From the NCBI RefSeq assembly GCF_038024875.1, contig NZ_CP136136.1, positions 5,022,001-5,086,000 on the forward strand: a stretch of 64,000 nt of DNA. The letters run 5' to 3'. Origin of the DNA: Gordonia rubripertincta. Its GTDB lineage: Bacteria; Actinomycetota; Actinomycetes; Mycobacteriales; Mycobacteriaceae. Shown piece after piece: positions 1 through 8,410 of this stretch. Below the pieces are notes generated by a model, which did no database searches, was not told the DNA's origin, and worked only from the letters and a program-made list of their open reading frames with translations. A program made the translations under genes and the position numbers. Every line of letters begins with the position of its first letter. The stretch's first letter is position 1.

Positions 1-1639
1 GGGGACGGAACGCTTCGACCACCAGCACGGCGAGGGTCGTCGCGGCGACCAGCACCACCGACGCGGCCATCGCGGTCGCGAGGTTGGCCGCGCCCGGCCG
101 GTTGAGCGCAGAGCCGATCAGCACCGGCAGCGTCGTCGTGTCGGCGCGGGCGAGGAAGCTGCTGGCCCCGAACTCGCCGAGCGCCATGACGAAGGCGAAA
201 CCGGCGGCCGCACCCACCGAACGGCCGACGATCGGCAGGTCGACGGTCGCGAACACGCGGGCGGGCCGGGCCCCCAGCGTCGCGGCGGCCTGACGCAGCC
301 GGACCGGTACCGATTCCAGCGCGGGGAGCATGATGCGGATGACCATCGGGATGGCGATCAGCGCCTGCACGCACGGGATGATCGCCGGCGACGCCGCGAT
401 CGCATAGGGCATCGACGCCAGTACGATCAGGTAACCGAAACCCAGTGTGACAGCGCTGATCCCGAGCGGCACAAGGGAAATGGCCGAGGCGATCGAACCG
501 ACCACCCCGCGGGAGCGATGGAGCGCGACGGCGGCGAGCATGCCCACCGCGAGCGCGATGACGGTCGCGAACGCCGCCGACACCAGCGAGTACTGCAGAC
601 TCTCCAGCGGCGTCACGCCGTTGACCGGTTCGGCGAGGGCCCGGTATCCGGCGAGCGTCCAGTCCCCGCCGACCGTCGGCCGCACCGACCTGGCGATCAA
701 CACCACGACCGGCCCGACGAGCAGCAGCACCGTCCACGCGCTCACCAGCCACATCGCCGGACGCACGAACCGCCCGTGCGCGAACGTGACATCCCTACGA
801 CGCCGCTCGACACCGCCACGGGCCGAACCGGTCCCGGCGGGGTCGGCGAAGACGCGGGTGAGCATCAGGGCGGCGAACACGACGACGATCTGCACCATCG
901 ACAGCACCACCGCCTCGGGGATGCGGAAATAGCCGATGGCCTGGGTGTAGATCTCGGTCTCGAGGGTGCGCAACTCCCCCGCGCCCAGGATGATCACGAC
1001 GCCGAAACTGGTGGAGCAGAACAGGAAGATCAATGCGGCGGCACCAGCGATCGCGGGCAGCAGTCGGGGGATCACCACCGTCAGCGTCGCCCGCAGCCGC
1101 CCGGCGCCCAGGGTGCGCGCGGCCTCCAGCAACCGGGGGTCGAGGTTCCGCCACGCCGCACCGACCACACGGACGACGACGGCGACGTTGATGAACACGT
1201 GCGCGGCCAGCACTGCACCGAGACCGGATTGGATGTGCAGGAAAGACAGTGGGCCGGTCAGCAGCGACCGGAAGGCGACGCCGACGACCACCGTCGGCAG
1301 CACGAACGGCACCGTCACCGCTACCGCGAGCAGAACCGACGCCCGTCCGCCGACATGGGCGTACAGCCAGGCGATCGGCGCGGCCGCGAGGAGCGCCAGC
1401 ACGGTCGACGCCGCCGCCTGCCCGAGCGTGACCCCCAGGAGCGCGAATGCGTCGGTCCGAGAGAGGAGTTCACCGATTGGCTCCCCCGACGCCGCGGCCA
1501 GGTTCACCCCGCGACGGACGAGCGCGAGCACCGGCCACGCGAAGAGGACGGCGATGAACAGAGCCGGGATCAGACGCAATGCCACCCGGCCGGCGACCGT
1601 CGCCGTCCGTCCCGCGGGCCGCACCCCGGCCCGGCTCAC
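1..1639 (-). CDS. thiP: ABC transporter permease, thiamine (ThiP) type, 3' end outside window
   Basis: Inner-membrane permease that would carry thiamine or a thiamine phosphate across the membrane. The frame stays open from a GTG at 1639 to the window edge (at least 546 residues). It shows two halves, each with several hydrophobic segments and a binding-protein-dependent permease EAA-type loop (first half near AARTLGAGRLRA, second near QAAATLGARPARV). This two-domain layout is that of ThiP/FbpB permeases. It begins 7 nt after the thiB stop, so the two are co-transcribed. The ATPase (thiQ) would be expected next, outside the window. Iron transporters share this fold; thiamine is inferred from the partner. 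Confidence 0.82.
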   Translation of the reverse strand, partial: MSRAGVRPAGRTATVAGRVALRLIPALFIAVLFAWPVLALVRRGVNLAAASGEPIGELLSRTDAFALLGVTLGQAAASTVLALLAAAPIAWLYAHVGGRASVLLAVAVTVPFVLPTVVVGVAFRSLLTGPLSFLHIQSGLGAVLAAHVFINVAVVVRVVGAAWRNLDPRLLEAARTLGAGRLRATLTVVIPRLLPAIAGAAALIFLFCSTSFGVVIILGAGELRTLETEIYTQAIGYFRIPEAVVLSMVQIVVVFAALMLTRVFADPAGTGSARGGVERRRRDVTFAHGRFVRPAMWLVSAWTVLLLVGPVVVLIARSVRPTVGGDWTLAGYRALAEPVNGVTPLESLQYSLVSAAFATVIALAVGMLAAVALHRSRGVVGSIASAISLVPLGISAVTLGFGYLIVLASMPYAIAASPAIIPCVQALIAIPMVIRIMLPALESVPVRLRQAAATLGARPARVFATVDLPIVGRSVGAAAGFAFVMALGEFGASSFLARADTTTLPVLIGSALNRPGAANLATAMAASVVLVAATTLAVLVVEAFRP

Positions 1640-1646
1640 CGGGCGG

Positions 1647-2735
1647 TCACCTGCCGACAGCGTCACGCCACTGGTCGAGCCAGCGCTCGCGGTTCTCCGC
1701 GATCGTGGCAGGTGGCAGCGACGACATCCACGCCGGCACGGCCGCGCGGGCCGGCCAGCCCTCGGGCAGTTCGACGTCGCGCTGCACCGGGTAGACGTAC
1801 ATCGACTCCGGCAGGGCGGACTGAACCTCGGGGCTCAGCATGTAGTCGACGAGCTTGCGCGCACCGGTGGAGTTGCGGGTGCCCTTGAGCACGCCGATGT
1901 ACTCGACCTGCGGGAAGCAGCTGTCGAGGAGGGCGCTGGTGCCGGGGGTCGCGGCCGGCGAGGACGCGTACGACAGCACGATCGGCTTGTCGCCCTTCCC
2001 TTCTCCGGCACTGAACAACTGGTTGTAGGCGACCTCCCAGCCGGAGACGACGGTCGCGCCACCGCCGACCACCCGCTTCCAATAGTCCGGCCAGCCGTCG
2101 CCGAGTGCGCCGACCGTCGTCAGCAGGAAGGCCGTGCCCGGCGAGGAGGTCGCGGGATCGGTGAGCACGGTCTGCGCCGCGTACTCCGGCTTCACCAGGT
2201 CGCGGAAGCTCGTCGGCGGGGTCAGCGATCGCGTTTCGTACCAGGCGTCGTCGATGTTGAGGCAGACGTCGCCGCGGTCGACGGCGGTGAGTTGGCCGGC
2301 CGCACCGGGCACCGCGTATTCGTCGGCCCCGTCGACCGCGAGCGGTGACTCGTAGGACTCCAGGGCTCCCGCTTCGATCGGCCGGGACGCGAAGGTGTTG
2401 TCGATGCCGTAGACCGCATCGCCCTTGGGCGCGCCCGGGGTCAGCGACACGGTCGACGCCAGCTGTCCGGCATCGCCGGAGCGCACGATCTTGAGGGTGA
2501 GCCCGGTCTGCTGACGGAACCCGTCGATGACCGACTCGGGCAACTCGAAGGACTCATGGGTCAGCAGCGTGACCTCGCCGCCCGTCGTCGACTCGTCGGC
2601 ACAGGCCACGGCGGTCGTGAGGACCATTCCCAGGCCGACGGTGAGCGCGACGGCCCGCGAGACGATCCCCGACCGCCCTCGACGACGGCCGCCACGCTCG
2701 GCCTGCAGTTCGTCCACGCCCGGCAGGTGGTTCAC
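1647..2735 (-). CDS. thiB: Thiamine ABC transporter substrate-binding lipoprotein (ThiB/TbpA family)
   Basis: Extracytoplasmic solute-binding protein feeding ThiP. The N-terminus is basic, then hydrophobic, and ends in AVAC with Cys45 as the likely lipidated residue. The mature part follows the ThiB pattern: LLTHESF near the start, GDAVYGIDNTF, DPATSSPGTAFLL, VVSGWEVAY, VLSYASSPA and a C-terminal WLDQWRDAVGR. I chose the GTG at 2735 because GAGGAG lies 6 nt upstream; the frame is open up to an ATG at 2858, which has no Shine-Dalgarno. No TPP riboswitch (CTGAGA or CCUGAUCUGGAUAAU core) is visible upstream on this strand. Confidence 0.85.
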   Translation of the reverse strand: MNHLPGVDELQAERGGRRRGRSGIVSRAVALTVGLGMVLTTAVACADESTTGGEVTLLTHESFELPESVIDGFRQQTGLTLKIVRSGDAGQLASTVSLTPGAPKGDAVYGIDNTFASRPIEAGALESYESPLAVDGADEYAVPGAAGQLTAVDRGDVCLNIDDAWYETRSLTPPTSFRDLVKPEYAAQTVLTDPATSSPGTAFLLTTVGALGDGWPDYWKRVVGGGATVVSGWEVAYNQLFSAGEGKGDKPIVLSYASSPAATPGTSALLDSCFPQVEYIGVLKGTRNSTGARKLVDYMLSPEVQSALPESMYVYPVQRDVELPEGWPARAAVPAWMSSLPPATIAENRERWLDQWRDAVGR

Positions 2736-3052
2736 ATCCGACTCCTCGCGACTGGCTGTCCCATCTCCCCCATATCCAACCAGGTGGCGACGAGTCGCAC
2801 GATTGCCGCCCACGCGACCCACTTCTGTAACAATTGCATCAATAACCACATACGTCACAGTCGCAACCGGCCGGACTGCCTGGACACAGAAGACATAGAG
2901 GGGCTTAGAATGACCCGCGACGTCCGGGGTGGGAAGATCGACAGACGCCCTTCAAGCCCCGGGCGATTCACACGACCAGGATCCACACGACCACGAGGCG
3001 CACGAGGCATCTCTTCCCGCCACGCAGCGCCACGACCGATAGGACACCACCA
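2736..3052. other. Divergent intergenic region between thiB and the 3053 gene
   Basis: About 317 nt carrying outward promoters for thiB (minus) and a secreted protein (plus). The stretch around 2825-2875 is distinctly less GC-rich than its surroundings and is the likeliest promoter area. I see no convincing palindrome, riboswitch or RNA gene in it. Confidence 0.4.
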
Positions 3053-3886
3053 GTGCGTTTCACACGGCCGTCGAGGTTGCGTTCGACCACCTCTCGCCCG
3101 CACCGGAGCCGGCGTACCCGCCTGTTCCTCAGCGCCTCGGCCCTCGTCGCCGCGGCCGGCCTCGCACTTCCGGCCGTCGCCGACGCCGCGCCCGCTCCCA
3201 AGGTCGACCAGCGCGTGCTGGACTCGCTCGGTGCGTTCGCCCCGGCAATCATCGGCTCGGTGGCCACCCCCGGACCCGACGGCAAGGTCAACGCCCAGCT
3301 CCTGCAGCAGGCCGAGGCGTTCGCCAACACGCCCGGAATGCCTGCCGAGGTCTCCAAGGTCTGGCGTTCGGTCGCCGACTTCCTCGGTGAGCCCGGACGC
3401 AAGGCCACGGCCCGCCAGCTGGCCGCCGAACCCAAGCCCGGCGATCCGGAGATCCCGAAGGGCCCCAAGGCTCCGAAGATCCAGGAATTCCTGTACCCGA
3501 CCTTCGGTCTCGGCTGCATCCCCGGCGGCGGCTCGCTCGGCCGCGCCCTGGTCACCGCAGGCCCGCAGGAGGCGCCGGCACCCGGCCCGAAGCGCGGCGA
3601 GGGCGGTTACGTCTACACCGCGTTGGGCACCGGCCCCGCCATCGACAACAAGGCACAGCCGCTGATCGTGAGCTGGCTCAACGTCGACACCGGCCGCACC
3701 GGCACCACCACGCTGAAGCGGAACCCGAAGATCAACGTCAAGGACGGCCCCGGCACCTTCACCGGCATCGCCCGGACCGGCAAGGGTCGCGTCATCTCCG
3801 CGATCCACGGAAACGTGACCACCAAGACCAAGGGGCAGGTCGTGTCCTGCACGATCGTCCCGGTGATCGGCCTCGCCGTCATCTGA
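3053..3886 (+). CDS. Secreted protein of unknown function (277 aa)
   Basis: Probably exported: the basic N-terminus (many Arg) is followed by a hydrophobic stretch and an Ala-X-Ala type end (VADAAPA around residue 45). The mature part is Pro/Lys-rich in the middle and ends in a compact domain with two Cys residues (LGCIPGGG and VVSCTIVPV) that could form a disulfide. Its last third resembles that of the next gene (GKGRVISAIHGN here, GKGTILSAVFGT there), so the two look like diverged paralogues. The start is GTG. I do not recognise a named family and assign no function. Confidence 0.6.
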   Translation: MRFTRPSRLRSTTSRPHRSRRTRLFLSASALVAAAGLALPAVADAAPAPKVDQRVLDSLGAFAPAIIGSVATPGPDGKVNAQLLQQAEAFANTPGMPAEVSKVWRSVADFLGEPGRKATARQLAAEPKPGDPEIPKGPKAPKIQEFLYPTFGLGCIPGGGSLGRALVTAGPQEAPAPGPKRGEGGYVYTALGTGPAIDNKAQPLIVSWLNVDTGRTGTTTLKRNPKINVKDGPGTFTGIARTGKGRVISAIHGNVTTKTKGQVVSCTIVPVIGLAVI

Positions 3887-3906
3887 CCTCCGGTCGACTT
3901 CCCGAA

Positions 3907-3942
3907 GCGGCACCCCGGCATCTCGCCGGGGTGCCGCCTTTT
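3907..3942 (+). terminator. Rho-independent terminator after the 3053 gene
   Basis: A GC-rich hairpin with arms GCGGCACCCCGGC and GCCGGGGTGCCGC and a short loop, followed by CTTTTC. It lies about 20 nt after the stop of the secreted-protein gene. The remaining sequence to 4193 is the promoter and leader of the next gene. Confidence 0.8.
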
Positions 3943-4150
3943 CATGACCGTTTCCCCGCCTCCACCACGTCTCACGGCCCCGTCCCCGACGAAACGGCTG
4001 TGGCGCCCGTCGCAATCGCCCTGTGGCAAAACGCCAGGTCGTCGGGAATGTCGGTATCTCACCGATCGCGCGCATGTCACAGGTCGGACTCGCGACTTGC
4101 CGCACTCGTCTCACACATGGTCTCTTTTAACTCAAGTCCCATCTGTCACA

Positions 4151-4168
4151 CCCGCCACACGTGGCGGG
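4151..4168 (+). promoter_or_regulatory. Perfect 8-2-8 inverted repeat just upstream of the 4194 gene
   Basis: Arms CCCGCCAC and GTGGCGGG separated by AC, 25 nt before the start codon. It could be an operator or a leader hairpin near the ribosome-binding site (GAAGGAG at about 4183). Only the symmetry is seen; no regulator is assigned. Confidence 0.4.
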
Positions 4169-4193
4169 GTGTTCGACTGTTCGAAGGAGTGCC

Positions 4194-5099
4194 ATGTCCA
4201 TCACGTCTCGGTTCACACGTCCACTGATCGGTCGGCGCGGAATCCGGCGCTGCGGCGTGGGCCTGGTGGGCGTGGCGATGGCCGCCGCGGCGGTCACGTC
4301 GACCGCCCCGGCCTCGGCCGTGCCGTCGCTTCCTCTCCTCCCGCCCAACATGCTGAGCGCGTATTCCATCCCGTTCGACGCCGAACTGGCCGGCGCGGTC
4401 CGTCTCCTGAAGTCCGCGGGTGTCGACCAGATGGCCCTCAAGGCCGCTCAGGCGGTCATGGGCAGCTCCGGGCAGCTCTCGGTACAGGACGTCGTCGGAC
4501 GCGCCGGTGCGCTGCCCTTCGACGCGTCGCAGCCCCAGCCGGCCGCTGCCCCCTCTGCAGCGACCCCTCAGCCGGTGGCCTCCACCACCGATCCGCTGGC
4601 GCTGCTGAAGAGCCTGGGCATCCAGACGCTGACCCCGTCTGTCGCCCCCTTCTGCACGACCCCCACCCCGGACAACCCGCTCGGTCTGGTCACCGCGGGC
4701 GCCGGAGCGGTCGCGGGCCCGTGGCCGCTGAAGACCGATCCGGTCGCCGAGCTCAAGCCGCTCCTCGACATGCTGCCGATCGCCGGGATCCCGGACAAGC
4801 TGAACGTGGTCGAGAACGGCGAGACCGCATATGCATTCGTGCCGGCCACCCCGAACGCCGGCAAGGGCGGCACCATGCAGGTCGCATGGTTCAACACCAG
4901 CACCCTGCAGGGCGGCTTCGCCGACCTCGAGCCGCTCAAGAACGGCGCCACCCTCACCGCCCTGCCCCTGCTCTCGGGTGTGCGCCTCGCCCCGGTGAAG
5001 ACCGGTAAGGGCACCATCCTGTCCGCCGTCTTCGGCACCGCGCAAAACGGCTCGCAGAACTGCTGGTTCCTCCCGGCCGTCGGCATCGTCAACGCCTGA
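4194..5099 (+). CDS. Secreted protein of unknown function (301 aa), paralogue of the 3053 product
   Basis: Signal peptide: basic N-terminus, hydrophobic core with AAAAVTSTAP, cleavage near PASAVP. The mature protein has a Pro/Ala-rich central segment (roughly residues 105-130) and a C-terminal domain with two Cys (PFCTTPTP and NCWFLPA). It shares a GKG-T/R-I/V-hSA motif with the preceding secreted protein, and both lie in tandem on the same strand. I prefer the ATG at 4194 because GAAGGAG precedes it; a GTG at 4161 in the same frame lacks such a site. Function unknown. Confidence 0.6.
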   Translation: MSITSRFTRPLIGRRGIRRCGVGLVGVAMAAAAVTSTAPASAVPSLPLLPPNMLSAYSIPFDAELAGAVRLLKSAGVDQMALKAAQAVMGSSGQLSVQDVVGRAGALPFDASQPQPAAAPSAATPQPVASTTDPLALLKSLGIQTLTPSVAPFCTTPTPDNPLGLVTAGAGAVAGPWPLKTDPVAELKPLLDMLPIAGIPDKLNVVENGETAYAFVPATPNAGKGGTMQVAWFNTSTLQGGFADLEPLKNGATLTALPLLSGVRLAPVKTGKGTILSAVFGTAQNGSQNCWFLPAVGIVNA

Positions 5100-5172
5100 T
5101 CCCCGGTCCGCCGGCGAGACTCTCTCCCGCCGTAGACCTTTCCACCCGTCACACCGAACGAATAGACGACAC

Positions 5173-6459
5173 ATGAATACGCACGGCATCTCTTCAACCC
5201 GTCGGAGTGCCTCCATCGCCCGCACGGTCGCGGTCGCCGCAGCCCTCACCATGGGCCTGACCTCGTTCGGCCTCGTCGCCGAGGCCGCCGCGGAACCGAC
5301 CACGACCACCCCGTCGACCAGCACCCCCTCGCCCGGCACCACGACCGACGCCGCGGATGAGGAAACGGGCGCCCCAGCCGACGACAACGCGGGCACGATC
5401 GACACCCGTGGTCCCGGCCAGGCGCCGGGTGCCGTCTACGCCAATCGTGACCTGCCCCGTGGCCGCATGGTGGCCGGTTCCGCCGCCGGCAACGACTTCA
5501 CCTACTGGAGCACCGGCGCCGACGGCAAGGCACACCTGTCGTCGGGCGTGCTGATGGTCCCGGCCGGCCGGGCACCCGCCGGTGGCTGGCCGATCGTCGC
5601 CTGGGCCCACGGCTCGCGCGGCATCGCCGACAAGTGCGCACCGTCGGAGCGTCCGACCAAGGACGACACCACCGAGCTGAGCCGGTGGCTCGGCCGCGGC
5701 TATGCCGTCGTCTCCACCGACTACGCCGGCGTCGGCACGCCGGGAACCCCGCAGTACTACGACATCGAAGCGACCGCCCGCAACATCGTCGACGCGGTGA
5801 GCGCCGCCCGCGACGTCACCGACAACCTGTCCCGCTCGTGGGCCGTCGTCGGCGAGGGTCAGGGTGCCGCCGCTGCGATCACGCTGGCCCGCCTGGCCCC
5901 GAAGCTGCAGGCCCGCAACTCGCTGGACTTCAAGGGTGCCGCGGCGACGTCGATCCCCGCCGAGTTCGGTGCGCTCCTCGCCAATCTCGGACCGTCGTCG
6001 GCCAGCATCCCGTCCGGTCTCGCCGCCGACGCGCTGTACACCCTCAGCGCGATCCGGAACGTGAACCCGAAGCTCGACGTCGACTCGCTGCTGACCGACA
6101 CCGGCAAGAAGTGGATGGCCAAGGCCGCCAACGAATGCATCACCGAGTTCCGCAAGAACGTCGACGGTCTCGCCATGGGTTCCCTGTTCGCCAAGCCGGT
6201 GTCGGGGAACACCGAGCTGACGAATCTGCTCACCGAGGCCACCGACCTCCCGAGCCGTGGCTTCGTCAAGCCGGTCATCATGACCCAGTCGCTCCAGGAC
6301 ACGTCGGTCGTCGTGCCGCTGTCGCTGAAGTACCTGAACGAGGCGCGCGCCGATCGCAAGGTGCAGGCCCGCACCTACCTCACCCTCGACTCTGCGCAGT
6401 CGGTGAAGTTGTCCGACAACGACATCCGAGCCTTCATCGCCAAAGTCCTGAGTCGGTGA
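5173..6459 (+). CDS. Secreted lipase-fold protein with catalytic Ser and His missing (probable pseudoenzyme)
   Basis: It has a signal peptide, a Thr/Pro/Ser-rich linker (about residues 38-75), and then an alpha/beta-hydrolase domain resembling the secretory lipase family (IVAWAHGSRG oxyanion region, YAVVSTDYAGVG, YYDIEATARNIVDAV). At the nucleophile elbow, where the family has G-H-S-Q-G, it reads G-E-G-Q-G, so residue 229 is Gly instead of Ser. The position expected for the catalytic His (LDSAQSV near the C-terminus) has none, and there is no His in the last two thirds. It is therefore unlikely to hydrolyse esters by the usual mechanism. It may bind lipids or peptidoglycan, or play a structural role. 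Its stop overlaps the next start (TGATG). Confidence 0.7.
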   Translation: MNTHGISSTRRSASIARTVAVAAALTMGLTSFGLVAEAAAEPTTTTPSTSTPSPGTTTDAADEETGAPADDNAGTIDTRGPGQAPGAVYANRDLPRGRMVAGSAAGNDFTYWSTGADGKAHLSSGVLMVPAGRAPAGGWPIVAWAHGSRGIADKCAPSERPTKDDTTELSRWLGRGYAVVSTDYAGVGTPGTPQYYDIEATARNIVDAVSAARDVTDNLSRSWAVVGEGQGAAAAITLARLAPKLQARNSLDFKGAAATSIPAEFGALLANLGPSSASIPSGLAADALYTLSAIRNVNPKLDVDSLLTDTGKKWMAKAANECITEFRKNVDGLAMGSLFAKPVSGNTELTNLLTEATDLPSRGFVKPVIMTQSLQDTSVVVPLSLKYLNEARADRKVQARTYLTLDSAQSVKLSDNDIRAFIAKVLSR

Positions 6460-7163
6460 TGGGTCGCCGCCTTTCCGACCTTCGCCTGTCGAAGCAGCGG
6501 GCGTTCGATGTCGCCTACGTGGCGACGTCGGCGGCGGCCACCGTCACCGGTGCTCTCGGGTACCGGCGGGCGGCGGGCCTCACCAAACCGCTGCCGATGC
6601 TGCTGCTGGTGGCGCAGGCGGCGGCCGGTGCGCGGGAGCGCGATGTCGTCGACAACGCCGGATTGGCGGGCGCACTGGCGTTCTCGATGGCCGGCGACCG
6701 GCTGATGCTGCTCGAGGAGTTCGAGACCGAGCCGGTCGCCAAGGACCGGTATCTGCGTCTCGGTGCGACGCTGTTCGCCGGCGCCCAGTTGAGCTACATC
6801 GCGACGATGTGGCGCGCGGGTGCCCGACCGAAGGCCAAGCATCTGCTCCCCCGCGTCGGGGTGCTCGCCGAGTCGGCCGCGGTGCTGGCCCGTCACCGCC
6901 CGGCTCTGCTGCCCGTCCTGGGCACCTACGGCAACACCCTGGCGACGATGTCGGCGACCGCGAGCGCCATGCCCGATCCGCAGCCGCGGTTGCGGATCGG
7001 CGGGGTGACGTTCCTGCTGTCGGATCTGGCGATCATCAACCGCCGTCACCTCGTCACCGACCCGCGCATCCGGATGGCGGGCGAGGCGTGGGTCCTCGCC
7101 AGCTACTTCGCCGCGCAGTTCCTGCTCATCGGCGGACTCACCGAGCGCCTGCGTCGACGCTGA
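6459..7163 (+). CDS. YhhN/TMEM86-family membrane protein (lysoplasmalogenase-like)
   Basis: A 234-residue integral membrane protein with about seven to eight hydrophobic segments and the YhhN pattern KPLPMLLL, GDRLMLLE, FAGAQLSYIATM and FLLSDLAI. Characterised relatives hydrolyse the vinyl-ether bond of lysoplasmalogen; the physiological substrate here is unknown. Its ATG overlaps the TGA of the preceding gene by one base, so it is translationally coupled to the lipase-fold protein. That pairing suggests a shared envelope-lipid role (inference). Confidence 0.75.
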   Translation: MGRRLSDLRLSKQRAFDVAYVATSAAATVTGALGYRRAAGLTKPLPMLLLVAQAAAGARERDVVDNAGLAGALAFSMAGDRLMLLEEFETEPVAKDRYLRLGATLFAGAQLSYIATMWRAGARPKAKHLLPRVGVLAESAAVLARHRPALLPVLGTYGNTLATMSATASAMPDPQPRLRIGGVTFLLSDLAIINRRHLVTDPRIRMAGEAWVLASYFAAQFLLIGGLTERLRRR

Positions 7164-7172
7164 TCGTTCCGG

Positions 7173-7688
7173 TCAGGCCGTCGCCCGCCCGCTGCAGGAC
7201 GAGTACTGCGGGTTGACCATCGGGACGAACGCCAGGGCGCCGAGTTTCTGTTTGATCGTGAACGCGACCGGACCACGGCCGGGATGGATGTCGACCTGCC
7301 ACTTGACGGTGAACCCGCGCCCCGGCACGAAGACGGTGCCGGTGCGCCCGGTCCGCAGGTTCCGCCACAACACGGTGACATCGTAGGTGTATTCCAGCGC
7401 AACGGGTTTCGCCCGATCGGTGCCGATGAGCGCGATCGCCGGCCCGGGCAGGCCGTCGGCGGGGAACCGGATGTTGTTGAACACGTCGACCCGGATCTTG
7501 ACCGTTCCCGCCGGCCACGGGTTCACGCTGTCGCAGTTCAGCGTCGTGACGTAGTTCGGCTCGGTGTAGTCCGGGATCGCGTTCGCACTCCCCTGCCCGA
7601 CGACGCCGAGGAGCGTCGCCACCACCGCGGCGACGACCGCCCCGACGCCCGCATGGAACGCGCCACGTGATCCTGCTCGCCCCGTCAT
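7173..7688 (-). CDS. Small secreted protein of unknown function (171 aa)
   Basis: Signal peptide with a hydrophobic core (VGAVVAAVVATLLGVV) and likely cleavage after ANA. The mature domain is about 130 residues and beta-rich, with two Cys (TTLNCDSVNPW and YSSCSGRA) suited to a disulfide tying its ends. The start is set at the ATG at 7688, preceded by GGGGAG; an in-frame ATG at 7706 has no Shine-Dalgarno. It is convergent with the YhhN gene (9-nt gap) and divergent from the HhH-GPD gene. Family not recognised. Confidence 0.6.
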   Translation of the reverse strand: MTGRAGSRGAFHAGVGAVVAAVVATLLGVVGQGSANAIPDYTEPNYVTTLNCDSVNPWPAGTVKIRVDVFNNIRFPADGLPGPAIALIGTDRAKPVALEYTYDVTVLWRNLRTGRTGTVFVPGRGFTVKWQVDIHPGRGPVAFTIKQKLGALAFVPMVNPQYSSCSGRATA

Positions 7689-7755
7689 GCTCTCCCCGCT
7701 GATCATGGGGGCAGTCTAGAGCGGCGCGCGCACGGCGTCTGCCAGAATCGATCCC

Positions 7756-8328
7756 ATGCCGAAGATCCAGATCGCCCAGGAACCCGCGGCCGACGAACTG
7801 CTCTCGACCGATTCGTTCGCCCTGCTCGTCGGGATGTTGCTGGATCAGCAGTTCCCGATGGAGCGCGCTTTCGCCGGACCGGCAAAGATCCGCGACCGCT
7901 TCGGCACGATGGACCCGGTCGAGATCGCCGACGCCGACCCCGAGTCCTTCGCCGATCTGTGCTCCACTCCGCCGGCCATCCACCGCTACGGCCGCTCGAT
8001 GGCCGGGCGCGTGCAGGCGCTCGCGAAGGTCGTTGCCGAGGAGTACGGCGGGGACGCCTCCCGCATCTGGACCGAGGCGAGCAGCGGTGCCGACCTGATG
8101 AAACGCCTCCGCGATCTGCCCGGGTTCGGTGAGCAGAAGGCGAAGATATTCGTCGCGCTCGTCGCCAAGCAGCTCGACGTGAAACCGTCCGGCTGGACCA
8201 AGGTCGCCGGTGACTACGGCAAACAGGGATACCGCTCGGTTGCCGACGTCGTCGATCCCGACTCGCTGCAGAAGGTCCGCGATTTCAAGAAGGCGGCCAA
8301 GGCCGCTGCGAAGGCCGCGAAGGAGTAG
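7756..8328 (+). CDS. HhH-GPD family base-excision DNA repair protein
   Basis: A 190-residue protein with a helix-hairpin-helix signature (RLRDLPGFGEQKAKIFVALVAKQ, split here around the LPGFG hairpin), as in the HhH-GPD DNA glycosylase superfamily. The N-terminal LLVGMLLDQQFPMERAFAGPAKI block matches a short actinobacterial subgroup. The C-terminal tail is Lys/Ala-rich and may contact DNA. The Asp that usually follows the hairpin in active glycosylases is not obvious, so enzymatic activity is inferred only from the family. Confidence 0.75.
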   Translation: MPKIQIAQEPAADELLSTDSFALLVGMLLDQQFPMERAFAGPAKIRDRFGTMDPVEIADADPESFADLCSTPPAIHRYGRSMAGRVQALAKVVAEEYGGDASRIWTEASSGADLMKRLRDLPGFGEQKAKIFVALVAKQLDVKPSGWTKVAGDYGKQGYRSVADVVDPDSLQKVRDFKKAAKAAAKAAKE

Positions 8329-8410
8329 ACGCTACGACGTTGGTCACCTGACCCACGAATCGCCCGACCTTGACCCACGATCGCGAGCCGGTGGCCTAGT
8401 GTCGGGAACC

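Noticed and set aside
518..1888. Long plus-strand open frame opposite thiP and thiB
   Set aside because: Highly Arg/His/Gln-rich composition typical of antisense frames in GC-rich DNA; the minus strand codes clear transporter proteins.
2736..3052. Possible TPP riboswitch ahead of the thiamine transporter genes
   Set aside because: The conserved CTGAGA and CCUGAUCUGGAUAAU-type blocks are not visible on the minus strand; reported only as ordinary intergenic DNA.
8349..8384. Direct repeat TGACCCACGA-TCGC (two copies 22 bp apart) before the decapeptide-repeat gene
   Set aside because: Short and imperfect; could be promoter-related but too weak to list as a site.
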